Assembly (NCBI GenBank): GCA_045866275.1
Contig: BAAFRX010000001.1
Location: forward strand, 124,001-188,000
Source: Sideroxyarcus sp045866275
GTDB taxonomy: Bacteria > Pseudomonadota > Gammaproteobacteria > Burkholderiales > Gallionellaceae
Reading direction: 5' to 3'
Length of the DNA: 64,000 bases
The notes beneath the pieces were generated by a model. It was not told where the DNA came from and searched no databases. It saw nothing but the letters and a program-made list of their open reading frames with translations. This document shows positions 18,622-25,544 of this stretch, in pieces; the stretch's first letter is position 1; every line of letters starts with the position of its first letter. Both the position numbers and the translations under genes were made by a program.

Positions 18622-20652
18622 ATGAGTCTGAATAACCGCAATCTGTCCGACTTGGAAGAGATCGAACGTTTCGAGCAGGCCATCGCCGAATTCGAGGCGG
18701 GCAACATCGATCCCGACCGCTTCACCGCCATCCGTTTGCAACAGGGTGTCTATGGGCAGCGCCAACAGGGCGTGCAGATGCTGCGCATCAAGGTGCCAGG
18801 CGGCAGGCTGACGGCGCGGCAACTGGGCGTGATCGGCGAAATCACCCGCGACTATTCGCAGCACGGCGTCGCCCACGTCACCACGCGCCAGGACATCCAG
18901 GTGCACTATGTGCCGCTGGCCGACACGCCGCACGCCATGCGCAGGCTGGCCGCAGTCGGGGTCACCACGCGCGAGGCCTGCGGCAACACCATCCGCAACA
19001 TGACCGCCTGCCCGCTGGCCGGGGTGTGCCCGAAAGAGCGGGTGGACGTGGCGCGCCATGTGGACGGGGCGACCCTGCATTTCCTGCGCAACCCGCTCAA
19101 CCAGCAGTTGCCGCGCAAGTTCAAGTTTGCCTTTTCAGGCTGCGAGGCCGATTGCGCGCAATCGCTGCTGCATGATTGCGGCGTGATCGCCACCGAAAAG
19201 GACGGCGTGCACGGTTTCCGCATCCGCGCCGGCGGCGGACTGGGGCACAAGCCGCACGAGTCCATCGTGGTTGAGGAATTCATTCCCGAACGCGAGTTGC
19301 TGTTCGCGCTGGAGGCGCTGGTGAGCCTGCACAACAAGTATTCCGACCGCACCAAACGCGCCAAATCGCGCCTCAAGTTCCTGGTCGAACGTTTTGGTGC
19401 AGCCGGGTTCATCGAAAAATACCGCGAGGAATTCGTGCGCACTCGTGAAGCCTTGGCGGAACAGCCGTATCCGCAGGGCGAGTGGCGCGCACCGGGTGCA
19501 GGGGTTGCGCCGGGACAGGGCGCGCCGCGCCGGGTCATGTCGCAACACCAGCCGGGCCTGTTCGTGCTGCCGGTGGCGTTGCCGATCGGCGACCTCAAGG
19601 CGCAGCAGATGATCGACCTGGCGGCGTTACTGCAAGCGCATGGGCTGGATCGCGTTAACACCACGCAGGATCAGAACCTGGTCATCTTCAATGTGGCGCA
19701 GGACAAGCTGGCCGCCTTGCGCAGCGGTCTGGCCGCCCTTGGCCTGGGCGAACCGCAAACCGGCGACAACGTGGTGGCCTGCCCCGGCACATCCACCTGC
19801 CGCCTCGGCATCACCAGCAGCACCGTGCTGGGGCCGCTGTTGTCGGGCGGGCGCGCAGACCTGCATATCCGCGTGTCCGGCTGCCACAACGGCTGCGCGC
19901 AACCGGAGACTGCCGACATCGGCATCTACGGTGAAGCCAAGCGTCTGCACGGCAAGCTGGTGCCGCATTACCAGATGTATTTGGCCGGCCGCGGCACGGC
20001 GGGCGGCGCGCTGGCGCTGAAAGGCCCATCCGTGCCGGCGGCGCGCATCAAGACGGCGATTGCCCGGGTGCAGGAAGCGCATCTGGCCAGCGGCGAACCG
20101 GACTTTTTCGTCTGGGCGCGGCAACAGGCGCCGGATTATTTCAAGGGCTTGCTGGCCGACCTGGCGGAGGTGAAGGCGGAAGAATTGCACGGCGTGATGC
20201 AGGACTTCGGTGACAAGACCGACTTCCGTGTGCTGAATCTGGGCGGCGGCGAATGCGCGGGCGCATCGCAGGTGCTCATCGGCGCCAATTTCTTCGAAGC
20301 GGCGCACGAGCGCGAATACCGCAATGCGCTGGTGTTCCAGCGCAAATATGCGGAGGCGGCGCAGTGCAACGAATCCATCCTGCGCCTGCTCGGTTCCGGC
20401 GTGGCGCAGTTGCTTGGCGGCTCGCGGTTGGATGATCTGGCCAAGCTGGCAGAGCAGCTGAATCTGCTGGCACCGGAAGAGATTGCCATCGAGTTCGCCC
20501 GCGCCGCGCAAAAATCGGCGAACAGCGGGGAGATCGACAGTGACACCGTCACTGCCGCCAGCGCCAGAGTGGACGCATGGACGGTCAGGGTGGCGGAATT
20601 CGCCACCGCAAAAGACGGACAACTGGACTTGAAGGAGGCATTGCCAAAATGA
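18622..20652 (+). CDS. cysI: Sulfite (nitrite/sulfite) reductase hemoprotein, long form
   Basis: Siroheme enzyme reducing sulfite to sulfide, 676 residues from the ATG that follows AAAGGA. Two ferredoxin-like/siroheme half-repeats are present. The C-terminal half has the expected cluster ligands, C-x5-C (CPGTSTC) and C-x3-C (CHNGC). The N-terminal half also carries a full set (CPLAGVC and CEADC). An extra C-terminal segment of about 150 residues follows, with no motif I recognise, making the protein longer than the usual 550-570. No flavoprotein CysJ partner is seen, so the donor may be ferredoxin. The stop overlaps the cysH start (ATGA). Role as sulfite reductase is inferred from the cys operon. 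Confidence 0.88.
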   Translation: MSLNNRNLSDLEEIERFEQAIAEFEAGNIDPDRFTAIRLQQGVYGQRQQGVQMLRIKVPGGRLTARQLGVIGEITRDYSQHGVAHVTTRQDIQVHYVPLADTPHAMRRLAAVGVTTREACGNTIRNMTACPLAGVCPKERVDVARHVDGATLHFLRNPLNQQLPRKFKFAFSGCEADCAQSLLHDCGVIATEKDGVHGFRIRAGGGLGHKPHESIVVEEFIPERELLFALEALVSLHNKYSDRTKRAKSRLKFLVERFGAAGFIEKYREEFVRTREALAEQPYPQGEWRAPGAGVAPGQGAPRRVMSQHQPGLFVLPVALPIGDLKAQQMIDLAALLQAHGLDRVNTTQDQNLVIFNVAQDKLAALRSGLAALGLGEPQTGDNVVACPGTSTCRLGITSSTVLGPLLSGGRADLHIRVSGCHNGCAQPETADIGIYGEAKRLHGKLVPHYQMYLAGRGTAGGALALKGPSVPAARIKTAIARVQEAHLASGEPDFFVWARQQAPDYFKGLLADLAEVKAEELHGVMQDFGDKTDFRVLNLGGGECAGASQVLIGANFFEAAHEREYRNALVFQRKYAEAAQCNESILRLLGSGVAQLLGGSRLDDLAKLAEQLNLLAPEEIAIEFARAAQKSANSGEIDSDTVTAASARVDAWTVRVAEFATAKDGQLDLKEALPK

Positions 20653-21593
20653 ACACCGAACTGAATCAGAAAATTGCTGCCACCCTGGTCGTGTTGCGCC
20701 AGGCCGCCAGCGAATTTGCACCGGTCGTGTTTGCCAACAGTCTGGGTGCGGAAGACATGGTGCTGACCGACCTGATCGCAAAATATCAGCCCGACATCGC
20801 CATGTTCAGCCTGGATACCGGCCGCCTGCCACAGGAGACATATGACCTGATGCAGGAAGTGCGCAAACGCTATGCCGTGCCGCTGAAGGTCTATTTCCCC
20901 GATGCGGCGCAGGTGGAAGCGCTGGTCGCGTGCATCGGCGTGAACGGCTTCTACGACAGCGTGGAGAACCGCAAGCGCTGCTGCTTCGTGCGCAAGGTAG
21001 AGCCGTTGAGCCGCGCCCTGAAGGACAAGGGCGCGTGGATCACCGGCATGCGCCGCGACCAGGCGGTCACGCGCGGCACCCTGGAAGTGTCCGCTTTTGA
21101 CGCCGACAACGGCCTGCAGAAATTCAACCCGCTGCTGGACTGGTCGAACAACGACGTGTGGGCGTACATCCGCCAGAATGACGTGCCCTACAACAAGCTG
21201 CACGACCAGTTCTATCCCAGCCTCGGTTGCGCACCGTGCACCCGTTCCATCACCCCGGGCGAAGACATCCGCGCCGGACGCTGGTGGTGGGAAAACCCCG
21301 AAAGCAAGGAGTGCGGCCTGCATGTAAGCCATGCTCCCGCAGGAGGGAGCGTGGCTCACGGTTTCGGGGTTTCGGTGCAGGGTAATGTCGGGAGCGAAGC
21401 GGACGACGTTGGCCGGAACCAAAACGTGGCCGGCAAGGAGTGCGGCCTGCATGTAAGCCATGCGCCCGCAGGACGGAGCGTGGCTCACGGATCGGGCGTG
21501 CAGGAGACGAGCAGCACTTCATTGCAGGCGAGCCGTGCGCGTGTATTCGAGATCGCTGCGCGGGCCAGATTCAAGCAGGCTGTCACGGCTTGA
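20649..21593 (+). CDS. cysH: Adenylylsulfate reductase CysH with duplicated ECGLH motif
   Basis: Thiol-dependent reductase forming sulfite from activated sulfate; 314 residues. CC (RKRCCF, near residue 111) and C-x2-C (GCAPC, near residue 195) mark the [4Fe-4S] subtype that uses APS. The catalytic KECGLH motif, normally at the C-terminus, appears near residue 220 and again 43 residues later, each followed by VSHAPAG and SVAHG. This comes from an in-frame 58-bp direct repeat holding a palindrome. A further 40 residues end the protein. The start is the ATG overlapping the cysI stop, preceded by AAGGAGG. The core is intact, so it is probably functional. Confidence 0.92.
   Translation: MNTELNQKIAATLVVLRQAASEFAPVVFANSLGAEDMVLTDLIAKYQPDIAMFSLDTGRLPQETYDLMQEVRKRYAVPLKVYFPDAAQVEALVACIGVNGFYDSVENRKRCCFVRKVEPLSRALKDKGAWITGMRRDQAVTRGTLEVSAFDADNGLQKFNPLLDWSNNDVWAYIRQNDVPYNKLHDQFYPSLGCAPCTRSITPGEDIRAGRWWWENPESKECGLHVSHAPAGGSVAHGFGVSVQGNVGSEADDVGRNQNVAGKECGLHVSHAPAGRSVAHGSGVQETSSTSLQASRARVFEIAARARFKQAVTA
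21304..21361 (+). repeat. 58-bp direct repeat in cysH, copy 1
   Basis: Begins GCAAGGAGTGCGGCCTGCAT, encoding the catalytic KECGLH, and ends with the right arm of an inverted repeat (GTAAGCCATGCTCCC / GGGAGCGTGGCTCAC, two mismatches). Copy 2 lies exactly 129 bp downstream, so both copies are read in the same frame. Confidence 0.85.
21433..21490 (+). repeat. 58-bp direct repeat in cysH, copy 2
   Basis: Near-identical to copy 1. It differs around the hairpin loop, with GCGCCC and ACGGAG in place of GCTCCC and GGGGAG-like bases. It again encodes KECGLHVSHAPAG-RSVAHG in frame. Confidence 0.85.
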
Positions 21594-21612
21594 AGAAGGA
21601 AGGTAAATCAAC

Positions 21613-22539
21613 ATGAAACTGATCGATCACGATATGAGCGCAAAAACCTTATCCCACCTTGATACGTTGGAAAGCGAATCGATCCACATCATGCGCGAGG
21701 TCGCGGCGGAGTGCAAAAACCCGGCGCTGCTGTTCTCCGGCGGCAAGGATTCCATCGTGATGCTGCGCCTGGCGGAAAAGGCATTCCGTCCGGCGAAGTT
21801 CCCGTTCCCGCTGGTGCACATCGATACCGAGCACAACTTCCCGGAAGTGATCGCCACCCGTGACAAGCTGGCGAAGGATCTGGGCGAACGGCTGATCGTG
21901 CGTTCGCTGGAGGACTCGATCAAGCGCGGCAGCATCGTCATCAAGGACGAGAGCAAGCCGCGCAATCCCTACCAGTCGGTGACGCTGCTGGAGACTATCG
22001 CCGAGTTCGGTTTCGATGCCTGCCTGGGCGGCGCGCGGCGCGACGAGGAGAAGGCGCGCGCCAAGGAGCGCATCTTTTCCTTCCGCGACGAGTTCGGCCA
22101 GTGGGACCCGAAGAACCAGCGCCCCGAGTTGTGGGACATCTACAACACGCGCGTGCATCCGGGCGAGAACATCCGCGTGTTCCCGATCAGCAACTGGACC
22201 GAGACGGATATCTGGCAGTACATCGGGCGCGAACACCTGCACATCCCGAGCATCTACTTCGCGCACGAGCGCGAAGTGATCCGGCGCGGCGGCAACGTGA
22301 TCCCGGTGTCGCATCTGGTGCAGCCGAAGCCGGGCGAGAAGGTGGAAGTGGTGTCGGTGCGTTTCCGCACCGTGGGCGACATGACCTGCACCGCGCCGGT
22401 GGAATCCACGGCGCGCACGGTGGACGAGATCATCGCCGAGACCGCGACCACGCGCATCACCGAACGCGGCGCGACGCGCATGGACGACCAGACTTCGGAT
22501 GCGTCGATGGAGCTGCGGAAGAAGGAAGGATACTTTTGA
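21613..22539 (+). CDS. cysD: Sulfate adenylyltransferase subunit 2
   Basis: ATP-sulfurylase catalytic subunit making APS from sulfate and ATP, as a heterodimer with CysN; 308 residues, the normal size. The PP-loop ATP pyrophosphatase motif SGGKDSIVML is near residue 43, with GGARRDEEKARAKER near residue 137. The ATG start follows AAGGAAGG. It comes 19 bp after cysH and 98 bp before cysN, with a dispersed palindromic repeat lying in the latter gap. Confidence 0.97.
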   Translation: MKLIDHDMSAKTLSHLDTLESESIHIMREVAAECKNPALLFSGGKDSIVMLRLAEKAFRPAKFPFPLVHIDTEHNFPEVIATRDKLAKDLGERLIVRSLEDSIKRGSIVIKDESKPRNPYQSVTLLETIAEFGFDACLGGARRDEEKARAKERIFSFRDEFGQWDPKNQRPELWDIYNTRVHPGENIRVFPISNWTETDIWQYIGREHLHIPSIYFAHEREVIRRGGNVIPVSHLVQPKPGEKVEVVSVRFRTVGDMTCTAPVESTARTVDEIIAETATTRITERGATRMDDQTSDASMELRKKEGYF

Positions 22540-22544
22540 TTTAG

Positions 22545-22625
22545 CTACGGTTGCACACGGATATTCACGGATGAATGCTCCGATTTTATCTGTGTTCATC
22601 CGTGTTAATCAGTGGCTAATTATTT
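22545..22625. repeat. Dispersed palindromic repeat between cysD and cysN
   Basis: Imperfect inverted repeat made of ATTCACGGATGAATG and TGTTCATCCGTGTTAATC with a short central part. This ATCCGTGTT type of repeat resembles one I have seen in intergenic gaps of other proteobacterial genomes. It separates two genes whose products form one enzyme and could act as an mRNA hairpin. Confidence 0.5.
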
Positions 22626-22637
22626 TAGGGTTTAACT

Positions 22638-23891
22638 ATGAACACCACCACACAACTGTTGCGTTTCATCACTGCCGGTTCGGTTGACGACGGCAAGAGC
22701 ACCCTGATCGGGCGCCTGCTGCACGACTCGAAATCGATTTTCGAGGACCAGTTCGCGGCGATTTCAAAAACCAGCGAGAAGCGTGGCATGGCGGCGGTTG
22801 ATCTGTCGCTGCTGACCGACGGCCTGCAGGCCGAGCGCGAGCAGGGCATCACCATCGACGTCGCCTACCGCTATTTCGCCACGCCGAAGCGCAAGTTCAT
22901 CATCGGCGACACGCCGGGGCACGAGCAATACACGCGCAACATGGTCACGGCGGCATCCACCGCCAATCTCGCCATCATCCTGATCGATGCGCGCAAGGGG
23001 GTGCTGACCCAGACGCGCCGCCACACTTACATCGCCAGCCTGCTCGGGGTGCCGCACGTGGTGCTGGCGGTGAACAAGATGGACATGGTCGATTATTCGC
23101 AGGCGCGCTTCGACGAGATCGTGGCCGACTACAAGGCATTTGCCGCGCAACTCGGCCTGCATGACGTGAAATGCATTCCGCTGTCGGCGCTCAACGGCGA
23201 CATGGTGGTCGATCGCGGTGACCAACTGGATTGGTACACCGGCCCGGCCCTGCTCGAATTGCTGGAGAACGTCGAGATCGAGCACGACGTGAACACCAGC
23301 GATTTCCGTTTCCCGGTGCAATGGGTGTGCCGCCCGCAGACCGATGAATATCACGACTTCCGCGGTTTCGCCGGACGCATCGAAGCGGGCGAAGTCTCGG
23401 TGGGCGACCAAGTCACCGTCCTGCCATCGGGGCGCACCAGCACCGTCAAGGAAATCTTCACCTATGACGGCGGCCTGCTCACCGCCTTCGCCCCGCAATC
23501 CGTGACCCTGCGGCTGGCGGACGAGATCGACATCTCGCGCGGCGACATGCTGGTGAAATCCTCCGTCCATCTGCCCAAAGTGGAAAAAGAATTCGAGGCG
23601 ACCCTGTGCTGGCTGTCCGAGTCGCCGCTGGACCGCAACCGCAAGTATCTGGTCAAGCACACCACGCGCACGGCGAAGTGCCTGTTCGCGCGCCTGGATT
23701 ACCGGGTCGATGTCAACACCCTGGAACAACACGCGGTCGAGAAGTTGAACATGAACGACATCGCGCGCGTGGCGATCAAGACCCAGTTGCCGCTGGTGTT
23801 CGACCCCTACGAAAACGACCGTGCCACCGGCAGCTTCATCGTCATCGACGAGGCGAGCAACAACACCGTCGCGGCGGGCATGATCGGGTAG
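22638..23891 (+). CDS. cysN: Sulfate adenylyltransferase subunit 1, GTPase
   Basis: GTP-hydrolysing regulatory subunit of ATP sulfurylase, 417 residues. GTPase motifs are visible: GSVDDGKSTLIGR (G1) near residue 14, DTPGHEQYTRN (G3) near residue 91 and NKMDMVDY (G4) near residue 147, followed by EF-Tu-like beta-barrel domains. No C-terminal APS kinase (CysC) is fused, which fits the APS-reducing type of CysH in this operon. Last gene of the cys unit; a 357-bp gap with REP-like hairpins follows. Confidence 0.96.
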   Translation: MNTTTQLLRFITAGSVDDGKSTLIGRLLHDSKSIFEDQFAAISKTSEKRGMAAVDLSLLTDGLQAEREQGITIDVAYRYFATPKRKFIIGDTPGHEQYTRNMVTAASTANLAIILIDARKGVLTQTRRHTYIASLLGVPHVVLAVNKMDMVDYSQARFDEIVADYKAFAAQLGLHDVKCIPLSALNGDMVVDRGDQLDWYTGPALLELLENVEIEHDVNTSDFRFPVQWVCRPQTDEYHDFRGFAGRIEAGEVSVGDQVTVLPSGRTSTVKEIFTYDGGLLTAFAPQSVTLRLADEIDISRGDMLVKSSVHLPKVEKEFEATLCWLSESPLDRNRKYLVKHTTRTAKCLFARLDYRVDVNTLEQHAVEKLNMNDIARVAIKTQLPLVFDPYENDRATGSFIVIDEASNNTVAAGMIG

Positions 23892-23985
23892 GTCGGGTTT
23901 CCCCAAAAGGGGCAGGAACCTGCGGGGTAACCGGCCAGGACGCTGTGTGGGCTGTCCGACTAAAGTCCGACCTACAGAGCTGAAA
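23892..23985. repeat. REP-like hairpins after cysN
   Basis: Contains GTAGGTCGGGTTTCCCC and an imperfect hairpin GTCCGACT-AA-AGTCCGAC followed by CTACAGAG. The half-sites resemble the core hairpins of element A and of the repeat at 63655-63728, but the element ends are absent. It may act as a 3' mRNA structure for the cys operon. Confidence 0.55.
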
Positions 23986-23999
23986 CCCGTCCCCTGGCG

Positions 24000-24248
24000 A
24001 ATGCCGGGTTTGTGGGGCGGACCGTAGCCCTGACACGGTGCGGCGAAGCCGGCGGTGCGGGAAGGGCTACCGGCGGCTGCTCCCGCAATCGGCTGCTGCG
24101 CAGTAACGTGTCGCAGCCGCCAGTCCGACGAATTCATTTCCGCAGGACAGCCCATCCTGAGCCCGTGCAGAGTTGCGGAGGGCGCGGAGCGACACAGGCT
24201 GTTTGTGGTATCTTTCTCCCACCCGAGACTGATGCACCCTTTGAAGTC
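24000..24248 (+). promoter_or_regulatory. Structured leader of the CobD/CbiB-family gene, riboswitch-like but unproven
   Basis: A GC-rich non-coding stretch of about 250 bp rich in inverted repeats (CCGGCGGCTGCTCCCGC; GCAGCCGCCAGTCCGA). Parts resemble cobalamin riboswitch elements: GGGAAG, CCGGCGG...CCCGCAA, and a terminal CCAGTCCGA. The diagnostic GCCACTG box and a proper GGTG pairing were not found. The downstream gene belongs to a cobalamin-related family, which makes the idea worth testing. No coding region was recognised here. Confidence 0.22.
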
Positions 24249-25181
24249 ATGAGCCTGCTCTCCTTGATCGCCGCCCTGTTGCTGGAACAAGTCGTCCCGC
24301 TGGCTTCGCGCAGCTACCTGCACCGGTGGGTCGGCGAGTATGCCCAATTCTTCCGCCATCAATTCGATGCCGGAGAGAATTCGCACGGCCGCGTCGCCTG
24401 GCTGCTCGCCGTGCTGCCCTTGCTGGTGCTGCTATGGCTGCTGTATACCGTGCTGCTGGCCAAGCACGCGGTCTTTGCCTGGGCGTTCTGCGTGCTGGTG
24501 CTTTACCTCTCGATGGGGTTCCGTCAGTTCAGCCATTACTTCACCGATATTCATCAGGCCCTGCGCGACAACGATCTGCAGCTTGCGCGCGAACTGTTGG
24601 GCGAATGGACGGGCCAATCCTGCAGCGACCTCAATCCGCAGGAAGTCGCGCGCCTCACCATCGAACAGGCGCTGCTGGCCTCGCACCGCCATGTGTTCGG
24701 GGTCGTTTTCTGGTTCGTCTTTTTCATGCTGCTCGGCATGGGGCCGCTGGGAGCGGTGCTGTATCGGCTGGCCACCTTCATCGGCAGCCGTTGGCGCGGG
24801 GCGGAGAACGAGGACACTGCGTTCGGCGCTTTCGCACAGCAGGCGTGCCGGGTGCTGGAATGGCTGCCGCTGCGGCTGACGGCGATCAGTTTCGCCATCG
24901 TCGGCAATTTCGAGGACACTATTTTTTGCTGGCGCACGCAAGCAAAAGAATGGCCCGAGCCGGAGGCGGGAATTCTGCTTGCCAGCGGTGCCGGTGCGCT
25001 GGGTGTCAAGCTGGGACAGACCGTGGTGCTCGACGATCAGCCGGCGTATCGCCCCGAACTGGGAAGCGGCGACGATGTCGATACCGACCACCTGCAAAGC
25101 GCCGTGGGACTGGTCTGGCGCACGTTGGTGTTTCAGCTGATCCTGCTGTTGCTGCTTACCATTGCCAATTTGCTGAGATAG
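24249..25181 (+). CDS. CobD/CbiB-family membrane protein
   Basis: Protein of 310 residues with hydrophobic segments near residues 3-15, 58-90, 155-185 and 290-310. The arrangement matches the CobD/CbiB-AmpE superfamily in betaproteobacteria (MSLLSLIAALLLEQVVPL at the start, SSxxDLNPQEVARL-like loop, GNFEDTIFCWRTQ near residue 217). CbiB attaches aminopropanol in cobalamin synthesis; AmpE is a beta-lactamase signalling protein. Which role applies here is not decided by the sequence. No other cob genes adjoin it, although a cobalamin adenosyltransferase lies 21 kb away. The ATG start was chosen because it directly precedes the first membrane segment. Confidence 0.7.
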   Translation: MSLLSLIAALLLEQVVPLASRSYLHRWVGEYAQFFRHQFDAGENSHGRVAWLLAVLPLLVLLWLLYTVLLAKHAVFAWAFCVLVLYLSMGFRQFSHYFTDIHQALRDNDLQLARELLGEWTGQSCSDLNPQEVARLTIEQALLASHRHVFGVVFWFVFFMLLGMGPLGAVLYRLATFIGSRWRGAENEDTAFGAFAQQACRVLEWLPLRLTAISFAIVGNFEDTIFCWRTQAKEWPEPEAGILLASGAGALGVKLGQTVVLDDQPAYRPELGSGDDVDTDHLQSAVGLVWRTLVFQLILLLLLTIANLLR

Positions 25182-25544
25182 GAATCGATTCGGCCCTCTG
25201 CGGATGCTTCCAATATCCCGCTCCATTACTTGCGCCCTGAGGGGGTATGAAGTTTGATGCACAGCCCATCGACTTCAGGCAGGGACGTCGGCGTGCGCGG
25301 AAAGAGAACGGACATTTTTCGCGCTCGAAGCGTCTTCAAATGGCCGGGCAATTAAAGCGGATTCGTGCCTCTGGCCGCCCGGAGTATTTCATGCTTTTGG
25401 GCGATTCCTTCTGTTCTGCGTGCGATGCGCCGTGCGGTCGTGGTACTGATTCGTCATTCGGAAAGAGAGGTATGACGTGTTCCTGGCGAAAAATCCCTTC
25501 GCTCAATCGTTTATAATCGGCTTCGTCGCTCATGGGACAGTGAT
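25182..25544. other. Gap between the CobD-like and AsmA genes, nothing firm seen
   Basis: A 363-bp gap. An 89-codon open frame at 25247-25516 has basic, Cys-rich composition with no recognisable motif and is judged non-coding. TATAAT at 25512-25517 is a possible -10 box for the AsmA gene, 28 bp before its ATG, but no -35 box stands at the proper distance. No RNA gene or repeat was recognised. Confidence 0.5.

Noticed and set aside
21301..21593. The extended cysH tail considered as a frameshift into non-coding DNA
   Set aside because: Both repeat copies and the end are in one frame at exactly 43 codons spacing, and cysD follows with its own site 19 bp later, so the tail is read through, not shifted.
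25247..25516. 89-codon open frame between the CobD-like and AsmA genes
   Set aside because: No family resemblance, no ribosome-binding site and random-looking composition; treated as intergenic.
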